A stretch of 64,000 nucleotides of DNA from NCBI GenBank assembly GCA_001972305.1, contig BDDD01001974.1, positions 186,001 to 250,000 on the forward strand. The letters run 5' to 3'. Positions 26,271 through 39,607 of the stretch are shown one piece after another (the stretch's first letter is position 1; each line of letters opens with the position of its first letter). Made by a program: the position numbers and the translations under genes. This stretch comes from Cephalotus follicularis (Eukaryota > Streptophyta > Magnoliopsida > Oxalidales > Cephalotaceae). A model generated the notes under the pieces. The model saw only the letters and a program-made list of their open reading frames with translations. It did not search any database and was not told the origin of the DNA.

Positions 26271-27044
26271 GTTGCATCATGTTTTCGTAAATATTGGAAT
26301 TTATGAGTTGCAAATATTCATTTTCTTCTTCTTCTTTTAAGTTTACTAAAAAAAAAACACAATGTTAGGGTCAAATTAGAGATATGCTTAACTTAAAAAA
26401 TTCGAGATAACAAGATCGAGATCTTATCCAATCCTAAGATCATGATCGTGAACTTATTCTATCCCAAACTAATAACAATTCTACGTAGTATTGAGATAGC
26501 TATTGTAAGATCGAGATCGAGATGTTGACAACCCTGTATACTACTCATACTCTAGTATCAGTACAGGGATATAACTTCTTTGGCCAATACATGATATATG
26601 CCACATATATTGGTCCTTGTCAATTGTCATCAATCAATATCCATGTGCCTGAAATTGCTGAACCGTCCACTTAGTTGTAATATAAACTTTCTGGCTTTCC
26701 ATTATTCTGACATTAAGTGAAGCTGAACTACTTCTTCCTCAAGTAGTTGAACCTCATCAATTAAAACCTATCAACTTCTTCACGGTGCTATCCTTATTAC
26801 TTGATTCCTCAAATAATATCTCTTTGACATCCCCAATTTTAATGGTTATGCACCCTTCACTCTTATCAATCAATTATATGGGATACGTTAGCGTTCTTTT
26901 TAGAGTAATAATATTAATCATAGTTGTGTGATCATCACGATGTGATAACATATTGTTGATATTCTTTTCAAACATCATTAATGATATATTTACTTTTAAT
27001 ATTAAGCATCAATTCTGATTAATAACATTGTTTTTTTTAAGGTA
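26271..27044. other. AT-rich spacer, no gene seen
   Basis: Contains a short stretch rich in AAGATCGAGAT-like motifs around 26410-26525. No gene recognised. Confidence 0.4.
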
Positions 27045-27432
27045 AAGTCTTAAAATGTCCTCGAGGTTTGTCTTATTAGATATTTAGGTTTCTTTAGTTT
27101 CGTTAAAGACAATTATATCTTTTAACTTATGAACAAATTTAAATTTTGAACTCTTAAGTCCTTATGTTAAATAATCGTTACTATTACCGTTAGTAAGGTT
27201 CAACAAAATTTTAAAAAAGTCATTTTAATGATTAAAAATACAAAAAAAAAACATTTTATAAAAAAATATTTGTTTAACCTTTGCATACGATAATAACAAT
27301 AGTTACTTAACAAAATCACTAAAATACTAAAAATTAAATTTTTTAATAAATCAAATAATCTACCTGTCTTGGATTAAACTAAAAGAACCTAATAGAGCAA
27401 ACCTCAAGAACTTTTTTTTGGATTTTTATCTT
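27045..27432. repeat. MITE-like element with about 45-bp imperfect inverted repeats
   Basis: The left end (TCCTCGAGGTTTGTCTTATT, then TAGGTTTCTTTAGTTT) is matched by the reverse complement of the right end (TTCTTGAGGTTTGCTCTATT, then AGGTTCTTTTAGTTTA). The interior is AT-rich and non-coding. Target duplication not resolved. Confidence 0.55.
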
Positions 27433-28432
27433 TTTTATTTAATTGGGTTATATAAAAGAGTAACATTTCTTTTTCCCTAAAATTTTCTAATCTCATGTGT
27501 AAACGGACGATTTAGTGGAAAATCAAACCAATGATGCATGCTACTGCTAACTCTCTATATATAAATATAGTTTTTCTAGTGAAGATTACAATTAAGCCCA
27601 TCATTTGTCCCACCAATTTAAAAACAAACAAAATTAAACATAGAAAACAATAATAAAATCCGTACTATTATAAATCATAATTCAAGCAATGACCAGCCTA
27701 GCCTGCCTCATGACACATGGTACTACTATCTATAAACTCTGACCCTAGTCTGGGGTTTACATTTCACTAACACTAACAGCAATTTTAGGTCATTACATAG
27801 CTTTTCAATTCGTTAATTTCTTCTGTGTGTACAGTGTAGGGAGAGGTCACACAACTTAAGGGTTAATTTATTGAATTTTTGTTATTTATAATAAGAGGAT
27901 AAATTAATTAACTAATCCTAATTCATATATTTATACCCTTCACCAATTTTTTTTAATTTTATAACTTATTTATTATTTATCATTAAAAAAACCAAGGTTT
28001 GTAAAACTTAATATTTATACGTTATGATTATTTTTTGTTTTAACGGATTCACAGATAGAGAGACATTGGTGAATGTTGATTAATTTCTAATATTTTTGGA
28101 AGTGTCTTCAAAAGGTTTGGAGTAAATTATCTGTGTATATATAAATCATTATTGATATATGTTTGATTTAGTTTTTGATTTGATGTGGAATGGAAACAAA
28201 TTTGTCATTTATTATATGTATAATTATAGTATGAGAAAGCATGAGCACAGTTTATAGAATCTCTAAATTGGCTTATCATTTATGTATTCTTATTAAGTAA
28301 TATTAGACTGTTATGATATTAATTTTTTTATATTGAGTCATATTTTTTATTCTTTTTTTATTTTATTTTTTCATATTTTCATTGTAGTCTTGCCCTTTTG
28401 TAATCTCAAGTGAGATATTTTGTTATGTATCA
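27433..28432. other. AT-rich spacer, no gene seen
   Basis: No coding sequence, RNA or structured repeat was recognised here. Confidence 0.4.
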
Positions 28433-28437
28433 TGTAG

Positions 28438-28773
28438 TGTGATATCTGTATCCCAGTAGTCTGTGTCTGTGAGCCTACGTGGCTTCTGTCTGTCTCTATA
28501 GCTATAAGTTTGTTTTTCTGACTTTTGTTACATATGCATCATGACATTAATAAATTTTTATGATTTTATTCTGATGGTTTTCTGCATAAGAAATTAATTT
28601 TCTTTTCCGTAAATTAAATGATGTTTTACTAAAATGACAGCTGAATTCGGAAAATAAGCTAAGTGGTATGTCCTAAACATCCAATTTCTGTCCGTATCAG
28701 TTAAATTCTTGACAAAAATCAAATTTGTTATGGTTGAATATATATATAATGGGAAAATGCCAAAAAAATTACC

Positions 28774-28818
<45 letters not shown>

Positions 28819-31232
28819 CGGTTTCTCTCTCCTCTCTTACGTTCCCTCTCTCTGCTCCTGCCGTCGGCGAAGGTACCGGTCGAACCGCCATGACCTCCCG
28901 AGCACGCCGCACCCCACCTCGGCGTCGGCAACCGCGCCATGCGCGTGCCACGAGCTCTTCTTTCTCCGCCTCTATTTTGCGTTGATTCGACGTCTCTGGT
29001 GACCGTCACGGCAAGGTGAGCCCAGATTCGGCACCCTGACGTTGTGGTGGTTCAAACGCGACCAGCCCCGACCCGTGACGACTTCGGCAGCGCAGATCGA
29101 CGGTTAAGGCAGCTGCGGTCAACCTACCCGTTCCTGCCAGACTCGGCGGCGTCGTGACCAATGCGCCTCAGATCCGTGTTCTCCATCCTCTGGGGCACCA
29201 TATGCGACTTTCTCTGCGGCTGACAGGAGACCGCGCGTGGCTGACATGCGCCGGCCAGCGGCGGCGGGTGGGCCCACGCGCCGACAACCTTCTGTGGCTC
29301 GTTTCTGATAGCTTTTCAACTCCGTTTTCTGCATGGATGTGATCCGTTCTAGTTCCGCTCAGAGATTCCGACTCCATGCTTCGTTCTGTCTGATTTCGGT
29401 AAATTCTGAACTCTGTTCCGTTAATTCTGTTTTCCGTTGAATTCTATATTTCTGTATCTGTTTCTGCGATATTATGAACTTGAATTGTTTATCTGACTTG
29501 AAATTGGATAACCTGGACAACCACTTGGGATTTAATGACTCTCGAAAGAATGTTTAATTAAAGGTTTAAACGACGTTTTTAACTATTACACTTCTGCTGC
29601 TGTTGACCATATAGGTCGATTATAGTTTTCTGACATCTGCATGTTTTTCATCGCATAAAGCATTTCACGTATTAGTACGTGTTTGAGTCTAATAGTCTGT
29701 TGTCTGTCTGTTTGTTGGCAGAGGATCCTGCTGTTGAGATCGGCCATGGAGGTGACTAGTCGAGGGACTTGCTCGTCTGTTCTGTGAGTGGAACGCATTT
29801 CTTTAACCCTTTTTACTCTGAGATGCTTTCAATGTTTTGAATGTTTAAGCGTGTTAGCTTATTTATTTCTGTATCTGAATGAACTTGATTTTTGCTCATT
29901 TCTGAAATCTGTTAAAGTTTTAATGTCTGAACCTTTCTTTTAATGTTTTCAAATGCTTGCTTGATGATAGTCATAGTATGACGCTATTTTCGGTTATATC
30001 TGTATTTGATAAGAAAACAATTTCTATATATGTTTAAATCTGTTTTAACTCTGTTTTGACGGCTCTGTTGATTTCTGTATCTGTTTAAAGTCTGTTTTGT
30101 GGAAATGAGATTCTGTACTTCTGAAATCTGTTAAATATGTTTAGATGCATGGTGATCTCGGTATTGTATTACTTACATATCTGATGCCCATGAAAGGTTT
30201 TGTCTACACGTGTATGACTTTCTATTCTGATGCTTTGACACGACGGTGTCATTGCCACTATTTCTGCTGGACGTTCGGCCCGACGGGGCCCATGCGTCAA
30301 CCTTACCTAGAAGACCCGTTGCATCTTTATATATTTATTCTTTTTAAACTTTATTAACTATTACATATATCTGAGTTTTCTGCTGATTTATCTGTTAAGA
30401 TAAAGATCTGATTTTTCTGCTGACTCGGTTAAACTTATTTTATAATTGGTTTTATAAATCAGGTTTTGGACTTTTAATCTGTTTTTCTGATACTCTGTTA
30501 ACGTTGTTTTAACCTGTTTGAATAAATCAGATTTCTGATTTTCTTTCTGTTTCTGAAACTCTGTTTAAGTTTGTTTTATACTTCTGATTGTATCCTTTCT
30601 GTAAAAATATGTTTTATTGCGAGCAAGACTCTGCTGAGTCTTTTTGTTCCATCTCACTAGTCTTGTGGATTAATCCCTCATCTGTTTTCTGTTTTTAGTT
30701 CTGACATGTTAGTCTGCTGCGCTTTGTCAGATGGAGTCTGTCTGTCTGCTGAGGTGAGATCACAAATGCATGCCTACTAGAGTCAACACATGCATATCAC
30801 TCACGACATTAACATTTAAAGTTCTACATTTCTTATGTTTTATACAAATGTTTTAGTTTCGTTTTAAAAGGGAGCCTTATTTTTTATTTATGTTTTGATA
30901 ATATGGTTGAGGCAGAGCCCAACCCATACTTATTTTCTGCTTTTAAATTGTGGTCTGCTGAGGGCTGAGCCCATTTTATAAACTGTATTTTTTCTTTACA
31001 GAGGGCATAGTCCGATAAACGAATACTACATGCCCGATTTTCGTAAAGTTTTAAGAGTTAGAATTATATTCAAGTTTTTCAAGAAACTTTTCTGTTTTGA
31101 AGAAATTTTCTGTTTAAAAAAAATGTATTTATGAATCTTTGTTCTGTTGAACCTACGAGGTGAATCTATTATGGGAGGTTTGGTCTCGCAGTGGACGCGA
31201 CGGATTCCAACCGGCTAAATCTGGACGTGTCA
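28438..31232. mobile_element. Long LTR-type unit (probable solo LTR), copy 3, inverted
   Basis: This is the reverse-orientation relative of the 10490 and 15330 units, 2795 bp long. Its left edge reads TGTGATATCTGTATCC (complement of the others' right end) and its right edge ends AAATCTGGACGTGTCA (complement of their left end). The flanks are TGTAG (28433-28437) and TATAG (31233-31237), a 5-bp duplication with one mismatch. The GGGCCCATGCGTCAACCTTA block near 30286 corresponds to the GTTGACGC...GGGCCC block in the other copies. The GC-rich part lies at about 28850-29340. Confidence 0.7.
28783..28816. repeat. (CT)n microsatellite
   Basis: A nearly pure run of CT dinucleotides occupies the position of the GA-rich tract found near one end of the two opposite-orientation sister units. 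It is therefore part of the LTR unit, expanded in this copy. Confidence 0.9.
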
Positions 31233-31237
31233 TATAG

Positions 31238-33486
31238 CATTTTCTGTTATTCGATATACAGTATTATTATATCAGAATTATTTTATAAAAAAAAATTATA
31301 ATCCAACAATGCGATACGTCGTAAATCAAGCAAAAGGATCTGTTTTGCTATAATCTTGGTTTTGCCACTGTTTACCACTTAAGTAGTTAAGTGACACTCA
31401 CAAAACACCATTACCCATTAGGAAATATATATTGACTCATTTGATAGGTCATTTTAATATTATATGAATTTGAAAGGCTAGTGATGAGTAATCGTTATTC
31501 GTTAGTTGTTGGATAGTTAGGTATTTAACTAATATATTTTAATATAAGTTTAATAAATGAAGATTTAAGAATTAAATTTATTTGAACAAGAACCCATAAT
31601 AAAGTAAGATCTTAACATAAATATAAGTATGCTAGTTAGAGACAATACTACAAAATATTTCAAATTTAATACGAATGGTATAATGTTTTAAATTATACAC
31701 TCTTGCCTTTTAACGTAGACTAAAAACTTAACATTAGTGAATATATATTCATTCATTTTGGACAGGTTATTTTAAAATTATACGGATATGAAAGGCCAGG
31801 GATGTGACCTGTGATTGTAAATCAACAACAATGACGGATCTACTGCAGCTTCGATGAGTATGTCTTCTCGTGTTTAAATTGTGTTATATATGTTGTAGTG
31901 TTATAGATATCAAGCATATTTTTTTTTTCTTTTGATTATGCGGGAGGAAAACGTGAATAAGTAGATTTTATTATAGTTGTATAATAAGTCTTAAATTCAT
32001 AAGAAATATGCCATTGAAATCTATCAAAATAAAGAGAAAATTTTAAATAATATCATGAATTAAAAGTTGTCACCCTTTTAATACACAATGGTATTTATAT
32101 GTTTATGATAAATCTTAAAACAAAATTAAATAATTAAAAACAAAATTAAAATAATTAATTCATCAACTATTAAAATGCCTTCTAAAAAGTATAAAAATAC
32201 TCAAAAGACCTTCTTAACGATCTTGAAACATCGAAATCCGACGTAGGTCATGATAAAACTATATGTATTACTCGTTGGTCCATTTTCATGCATCCGAGTA
32301 AATTTCGTTAAAATCAGACACCACATTCCAGAGTTGTAAACAAGATTTTTTTACGAAATCTCAACGAATCATTATTTCTTAGTCTTACAACATGACTTTT
32401 GTCACTCCACATGTTCTAAGAAATGCTTCTCTAACATTCCCGCATCATTTGATTATATCCACTTCATTATAAATGTAATTAATATTTTAATATATAGTTT
32501 GTAACATCTACAAATAAAGCATATTGTCATAATGCCATATAACTAAGTAAAACATGTGGGTTCCAAGTCATAAAACATACACTTTGAGACAATAGCAATC
32601 AATGAAATAAAACTATTTTGTAAATTAGAAAAAGAAAGAAAAGATAGTGTGTAACATATATCATGGAGTGGACAATAGGCAATATTGTGTAGAAGTTTAC
32701 GAGTTTGGACAAGAGAGGATCAAACAATTAATCAAAACTTTATTTTTCATACATGAAAATTTGAAACTTGTTGCATCAAATTATTAAATGATAAATTACA
32801 TATTTTTATCTCTCTACTCAAGATATTAACTAATAAAATTAAACGAACAATGTCGAGAGCAATTGAAAATAAAAAAATATATGTAATTTGTTAATAGATA
32901 TTTTACTAAAAACATATGTTATCTATTTTTTGTTATTTTTTTTATTGAGTTTGCTAGATTTTTATTTTTTTTTCAAATTATCTTGCGATATTGCTTTAGG
33001 CCTGTAGGTGCAATTATTAACAATAAGTAAAGGTTAAATCAAATAAATTAGCGGCTACTACATGCAATTATTATCTCCTATAGAAGAGACTAGCAATGAC
33101 CAAAAGTTAGCGACTTTTTCAGTTATTTGGTGCATTTAATTACACCCAACTACCTCTAACTCCTAAAGAGAGAGACTTGTAGGAGACAGCAACAAAATAG
33201 CAGGAGTCCTAGCTAGCTACGTTTCATCTCCTATATATCTTGTTTGCATGCAGATTCATATACAAAAAGTAGTTCACTTCACTAATTATGTCTTGATGTA
33301 GCTATAAATTTGGCTGACCAGGTGCTACCACTGTGTGTCACATCCTCTGCGTTTCTTGAATCTTTGCTTGCTTTTGCCCCGGCATTTGTCCCTTTTTTTT
33401 TGTGTTTCAGTCTCTGATAAACCGAGCAAGAATTCTTTGCACCCACAAACTTTTTTGCATTTAAGATATATTTTTTCTTCTTCTAA
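31238..33486. other. AT-rich spacer upstream of the HOTHEAD-like gene
   Basis: Two diverged direct copies of a segment of about 75 bp, each with ATATATATT...CATT near its start and GAAAGGC(T/C)AG(T/G)GATG near its end, lie at about 31425-31495 and 31738-31815. The last few hundred bases presumably hold the promoter of the gene at 33554, but no single element is decisive. No gene recognised. Confidence 0.4.
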
Positions 33487-33547
33487 TCTCTCTCTCTCTC
33501 TCTCTGTATATAGATATAGATATATATATATATATATATATATATAT
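33487..33547. repeat. (CT)n-(TA)n compound microsatellite in the 5' UTR
   Basis: A CT run (about 33487-33507) is followed by a TA-rich run to 33547, ending only seven bases before the HOTHEAD-like start codon at 33554. It probably lies in the 5' UTR and could vary in length between individuals. Confidence 0.8.
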
Positions 33548-33553
33548 GGAAGG

Positions 33554-36500
33554 ATGAAGTTGTTATTTAGTACAACAATGGGTCTTGGGTGGTGGAGATT
33601 GATTGGTGCTGCTCTTGTTGGTATTGTCTTCTTCCATGGATTTTGTGCTTCTGAGAAAGGTATCAATTTTTTATTGGCCTATATATATATATATGTATGC
33701 TCATATTTTCTTGGTAACCTAATTCATACTTTCTTCAAAGTATGGGTAATCAAAAAGGGTTTTACCTTCAGCATTTTTTAGAGAATCTCCTATCTTGTGC
33801 ATAATTAGTTTAGTTCGTGATAAGGAGTGGCTAAGAGCTTCAATTTATAAGTTCAAAAATGAAATTATCTTGAGTCTTCACTATCACCAATCATGTTTTT
33901 TCTTTGTGACCCCATCTTTGCGACTTTTTATCTTTTGTTGCATGTCATGTAGCATTTTCTGCTATAATGCACTGCAAGAATGTGATACCGTTAGATCAGA
34001 TTTTATTTTACTTTTTTTATAAAAATAATTTCTGATACAATAACGTTGCACGTCCTTGTATCAGAGGGTATGTTGCACGACGCGCAATATAGCGTCACAA
34101 ATACCTTCAATAATGCTTACTTTTAATCTCAATATATAAGTTTAAATATGATTTTTCATGCAAAACCATATATTAATATTAGCTAATTAATCTCTCTCTC
34201 CCTCTCGACAGCTCCCAATTACAGTTTCATGCAGAATGCAACCTCAGCACCAGACGTCGCGTACTATGATTACATTATCGTGGGTGGTGGCACTGCGGGG
34301 TGCCCTTTAGCCGCTACTCTCTCTCAAAATGCTAGCGTCTTGCTAATTGAACGTGGTGGATCTCCCTACGGCGACCCTAAAATCTCCAACTTATCCGCCT
34401 TTGGGGCTGCCTTATCCGACGTCTCCCCGACCTCCCCCTCGCAGCGTTTTGTCTCCGAAGATGGCGTCATCAATGCCCGAGCACGCGTCTTGGGTGGCGG
34501 CACATGCCTTAATGCCGGATTCTACACACGCGCCTCCCGGGATTACATAAGGTCCGTACTAAAGATTTTTTATGTATATTAAGGACACCACGTGGTTATG
34601 CACAATACTACAAACATGTCAACATTGATAAATACTGTTTGTTAACAAAAAAGGGAACAAATAAGCCCCCATAACATTAGTGGATCCATGTATTATTGAT
34701 AGTACATGGCGTATATAAGAACTTATCCTAACATGTAGGAGAGAATCATCACCATAATGTAGTAGAATGAGTGCATAATTTACCCGAAAGACTTTATAAT
34801 GGCCAAGGCCCAGCCCGATGTGTGCTACTATAGTGGTCTATTTATTGTTTAAATAATTAGTTGTCTTGTTTATTTGCTCAATTAATAATGCTAGTCGTAT
34901 CCACGTTTTACCAAATTTATCTTTTCGACGTATGTGTCACTGTACATGATATATATTTATTCATTCGTAAAAATTAATGGCATCCACTTTCGTGTTTTAT
35001 TCTCCACTTATCATTCATGTGTAATGATATATGTATTGAGATGAAAAAATTGATAAATGTGTTATAAAGTTTTTGCATTTTTATTATTTACTACTCATAT
35101 TTCTTAGCATTTATTTTTTTGTGGCCTCGTTACACTAGCGATGCGGGGTGGGATGAAAAATTGGTGAATGAATCATACCAATGGGTGGAAAAGCTTGTAG
35201 CATTTGAGCCGCCGATGCGGCAATGGCAGTCGGCCGTGAGGGACGGGCTGGTGGAGGCAGGGGTGGTGCCATACAATGGGTTTACATACGATCACTTGTA
35301 TGGCACTAAGGTTGGTGGTACAATATTTGATAAGGATGGCCATAGACATACAGCTGCTGATTTGTTGGAGTATGCTAATCCTAGTGGGCTTACCGTTCTT
35401 TTGCATGCCCCTGTGCATAAAATCTTATTCAAAATTAGAGGTACATGTATTTTCCTTTATAATTTGTTTTTAGTATATATATAATATATGTGAAGTGTGA
35501 ATATTTTTTATATAAAACATAGCTTGTGTTCACTTTTTTCCCTTTCTCTGCCGTTTTGTGACAAAATAGGACAACCAAGACCAGTGGCCCATGGAGTGAT
35601 CTTTAGAGACAGATTAGGGGCCAAGCACAAAGCTTACCTAAATACTGGAGCCCAAAATGAGATAATTATATCAGCTGGTGCACTGGGAAGCCCACAGATC
35701 TTGTTGTTAAGTGGAGTGGGCCCTAAGGATCACCTTAAGGAGCATAATATCACAGTGGTGTTGGACCAGCCCATGGTTGGACAAAGAATGTCTGATAACC
35801 CAATGAATGCCATTTTCGTCCCGTCTCCAGCCCCGGTGGAGGTTTCGCTCATTCAAGTCGTTGGCATCACTCACTTCGGCAGCTACATTGAGGCCGCAAG
35901 CGGTGCAAACTTTGCCGGTGGCTCTTCTCCAACTTCAAGAGATTATGGCATGTTCTCTCCCAAGGTACAGATCTATAAAATCCCATTATTGTGCTAGCAC
36001 ATAGAAAATCAATTTATTTTGGACCAGGCCCAATAATTGGCTTACTTACAAAGAGCCTATCAAGCCCAGATATTCTTGGGCTAAAAGATAACATCTTTCT
36101 TGAAAGAAATTGGTAACTAAAAAAATGGATTATCATGCAGATTGGTCAACTGTCCACCGTAGCACCTGGAAAAAGGACCCCAGAAGCCATAGCCAAAGCT
36201 GTTGAACTCATGGATGGTCTTGATGAAGCAGCTTTTAGAGGTGGATTTATCATTGAAAAAATTATGGGCCCAACCTCAACAGGCCATTTAGAGCTTTTGA
36301 CCCGTAATCCCAACGATAACCCAGTAGTTACTTTCAATTATTTCCAAGAAGACGATGATTTGCAAAGATGTGTACAAGGCATTGAAACCATTGAAAAAAT
36401 AATCGAGTCAAAAGCATTCTCTAAGTTTAGGTATGATAATATGGATATCCCAACACTGATCAACATGACAGCAAGTGCACCAGTGAATATGGTACCAAGA

Positions 36501-36869
36501 CATACCAATGTAACAACATCACTTGAACAATTTTGTTTGGACACAGTTATGACCATATGGCACTATCATGGTGGATGTCAAGTTGGTAGTGTTGTTGATC
36601 ATGATTATAAGGTTCTTGGTGTGGATGCACTAAGGGTTATTGATGGTTCCACTTTTAATTACTCTCCTGGGACTAATCCTCAAGCTACTGTCATGATGCT
36701 TGGAAGGTAACTAGTATATATAATTAGCCTTTTAATGGTAATGATTTTATGATTTATAACATTGTTTTAATTGATTACTAATGGGTTTGTATTGCTTTGG
36801 TGCAGGTATACGGGAGTTAGAATGTTGAGTGAGAGACTCACAAGTGAAGAATCAAAGATTAATGTGTGA
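33554..36869 (+). CDS. HOTHEAD-like GMC-family FAD oxidoreductase
   Basis: A secreted-pathway flavoprotein of the plant HOTHEAD/mandelonitrile-lyase-like GMC family. HOTHEAD is linked to cutin fatty-acid oxidation and organ fusion, but the substrate of this copy is unknown. Coding exons: 33554-33659, 34212-34551, 35139-35440, 35570-35964, 36141-36706, 36806-36869. They join in frame to 1773 nt, about 590 aa, close to the usual length. Exon 1 encodes a hydrophobic signal peptide (GAALVGIVFFHGFCAS). Exon 2 has the FAD dinucleotide-binding motif VGGGTAGC (glycines at 60-65) and the GMC signature VLGGGTCLNAGFY. Exon 4 carries SAGALGSPQILLLSGVGP, the second GMC signature. Exon 5 has the catalytic-site region WHYHGGC (His522/His524) and NPQAT with Asn560. 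No stop or frameshift is seen. The first in-frame ATG before the signal peptide was chosen. Confidence 0.93.
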
Positions 36870-37015
36870 AATTTGTGTCTTTGAATTGAATCAGGATATA
36901 ATTTATAGTTTATTGACGTGGTGCATGAAAGTACTAGTGATGCTGGTCATATTGTCAAATTATTGCATTCATATAACTTAAAAATATTTCAGTACTTTAT
37001 TAACCCATTTTATTT

Positions 37016-37021
37016 AATAAA
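37016..37021 (+). terminator. Poly(A) signal of the HOTHEAD-like gene
   Basis: An AATAAA hexamer about 150 bp after the stop codon at 36869, in AT-rich sequence. The position suits a plant near-upstream element. Confidence 0.5.
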
Positions 37022-37544
37022 TATGTCTTCACAGTAAATTCTCTCTCTCTCCCGCTCTCTTTTATATATATATAATATATATATATAGTATATATATATA
37101 TAAAAGTTGATACTGTACTTATTTAAGTGTAATATCATTCTAATTATCGTATTTGTGAATAATATTTTTTTAAATGCAATAATTGGATTTGATATTCTAT
37201 TAATATATATTACTCATAATTTTTTTTAAGTAAATCGGATATATGTAGATATTATATTGAATAAGATAATGTTTTATTGTTTATAAGTAAATTATAGAAC
37301 GGTTAACTTTTCATCTAAAAATGAAATAGTTAGAAGTATTTAATTGATTTAAAAATTTGATTGCATGGTCTAGACAAATAGATCATGAAATCTATCGGTT
37401 GGATTTGAAAAATATATATCATAAGTACAATAATTAGAGTTAGACTACACTTAAGTTAGATGTACTGTCACCCTATAAAAGATATTATCTATCTTTATAT
37501 ATATATATATATATATATATAACAAAAAAGAGCATGATCAAGAC
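37022..37544. other. AT-rich spacer with TA microsatellites
   Basis: TA-rich runs lie at about 37062-37102 and 37498-37520. No gene recognised. Confidence 0.5.
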
Positions 37545-37847
37545 CATAGTTATCAAAACCAGATCGAGCACTGAACCAGTTATGGTTCTGAGTCATGGTT
37601 CAACCAGTAAGTCAATGGAGCCTTATGGTCCAACTAGTAAGTCAATGGGTAAATTAATTTAGAAATAAAATAAAATAGAAAAAATTTCACTCGACCGGTT
37701 AGGTGTTACTTAGATCGGTTCATCGGTCTGACCAGTCCAACTCAACCACGGGTCACCAATTGAGCCGATTACTCAAACGATCTGATGACTTACTCGGACT
37801 AGTTGACCGGTCAGACCAGCTGGTTCGGGCCAAATTTAATAACTATG
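37545..37847. repeat. MITE-like element with CATAGTTAT ends
   Basis: The left end CATAGTTATCAAA and the right end (reverse complement CATAGTTATTAAA) form a 13-bp terminal inverted repeat with one mismatch. The interior is rich in ACCGGTT/AACCAGT motifs. The 8 bp on each side (ATCAAGAC and ATAAAGAG) agree at six positions, which would fit an aged hAT-type duplication (inference). Confidence 0.5.
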
Positions 37848-37969
37848 ATAAAGAGTGAAAATTCATGCCATCAGTAACAGTAATAAACAATCTAAAATTA
37901 ACTATGGTGAACTGATGATGGATCCATTATTTTAAAAGTTTAATAACGTGAAGATGCGCGTGATAGGAT

Positions 37970-39602
37970 CATAGTTGTTAAAGGCGCGCTGAGGCACAAC
38001 GAGGCTCAATTGAGCCTTGACGCACCTAAGGCACGATGACCTCACATAAGCTGCGTTTGGTAATGCGTTTTGCGTTACCAAACGCAATTATGGGAACACC
38101 GTTTTGCAAAAAGTTGTATTTAACGCGTTTGGCAAAAAAAATAAAACTCAGTTCTTTAAAACGCCGTTCTCAAGCTTAAGGCTTGAGAACGCGTTAAAAT
38201 TAAAGCGTTCTGAAGCTCCAACTGCGTTCTCCTCACGCTTTTCCCCTCTCTCCCTCACGCTTCCTCTGCCCACGACTCCCACCCTTTCTCTCTCTTCGCA
38301 GCGTGTCTCGAGGTTTTCTAGGGTAAAAAGAAATGAAGTAACGAAGCGAAACTCAATGCTCAAGGCAATGAAACTGAGGTCTATTGAAGAGACTCTGGTT
38401 TCTCTGCAAGCAACACCAACGATCCCTCCACCCACCCACACAACTCACGGACATAACCCTCACCCCAACAAACCCACCATCGCACCACTAACCAAAAGCC
38501 ACACCATCGATCCTCAACGCACAATCTAACCAACCACTCACCACATAGAGCCCACACCTCCAACCAAACCAACGACACAGACCCAAACCCTTCCACAGCA
38601 CCAGACCTAGCCACACACCACACCATTATCCCCATCGTCGCAACCAGCAATAGTGTCGCCAGTCGACACTGTTGTCGTTGTTAATTGTTGAATGATTTTG
38701 GAACTCAAATTGAGAATGCCTTGACACCTGTAAGAGTTATATCCTATGGCATTTGACTGAATTAATGAAATGTAATAAGTATTTGGTGCTGAAAGTGGTG
38801 AGGACGATGCAAGGACGTTGTGGCGTTGCTGGCGTCCCTATGGTGATGGTTGTAGTTGGCGTTGATTGCTGGCGATGTCATGGGTTTGCTATGATGCGCT
38901 GGAGTTTCTGGTATGGTTGTAGTGTAGCTGGTGCTGGTGATTGTTGACTTTGACTGGCGAGAGGAGATGGACTTGCTAGCGTTGCTGTGATAAAGGTGAA
39001 GCTATGCGATGCAGGGGTTGTGTGATGATCTGGTGTTTTGCATTGTGGGTCTGATCTGGTCAAGGGTGTGGTTGTTCGTGGTGGGTCTATGGCCGTGGCG
39101 AGACGGGTGTGTGCATGTTGCGTTTGTGTTATGTGATATGACGTGAGGATGTGGGTCTGCAGTCTTTTTGTCTAGTGGGAGACTTGCACAGAATTTTTGT
39201 CAGAAAGCACTTTCTTGTACAACATTACCAAATAGCTTCAGTCACATCACAACTTTCTCCCACAACACTTTCTCTCACAGCACCATCCTACAACACAGTT
39301 TTCTCCCACATCACTTTCTCCTACAACACTTTCTCCCACAGTATTATCAAACAGATCTAGAGTCTGCCGCTGTGGAGCGAAGGCGCGAGCCCACTGTGTG
39401 AGGTAAGCCCCTTTTTTTATATTAAAAAAAAGAAAAAAAAACAGGCCTCCACTCATGTCTTGTTTGAAGACAAAGGCCCAAAAAAAAAGTAAATAAAACT
39501 TTGAAAATGTCCTTGGGTTTGGGTTAAAAAAAAACTCTAGAGTTTGAAATCCTTTGAAGCTGTCGACACCGCTGCCAACCTTTGACGTTGCCGTCACCGT
39601 CG
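37970..39602. other. Mixed repeat-derived region, no gene supported
   Basis: A second CATAGTTGTTAAAGGCGCGC-like end at about 37972 has no clear partner. A hairpin with 12-bp perfect arms (TGCGTTTGGTAA) spans 38052-38086. The GC-richer part (about 38200-38660) opens frames on both strands, but none shows a known domain. Tandem repeats lie at 39250-39350. The Tat element inserted into the right edge of this region, which resumes at 51613. Confidence 0.4.
39250..39350. repeat. Short tandem array of CACTTTCTCCCACAA-like units
   Basis: About six imperfect copies of a 15-16-bp motif (variants ACTTTCTCCCACAAC, ACTTTCTCTCACAGC, GTTTTCTCCCACATC, ACTTTCTCCTACAAC) follow one another. Confidence 0.7.
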
Positions 39603-39607
39603 CCATC

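Noticed and set aside
28709-29009. Frames of about 90 codons spanning the CT microsatellite
   Set aside because: They start in the dinucleotide run (Leu-Ser or Arg-Glu repeats) and continue into GC-rich LTR sequence. No gene evidence.
33335-33553. Upstream in-frame start for the HOTHEAD-like gene at 33335
   Set aside because: The extension runs through the CT/TA microsatellite and would bury the signal peptide. The ATG at 33554 gives a normal signal peptide and family-typical length.
38104-38650. Candidate gene of 141 codons (+) and opposing frames
   Set aside because: No recognisable domain, low-complexity composition, and surrounded by MITE-like ends and hairpins. Not supported as a gene.
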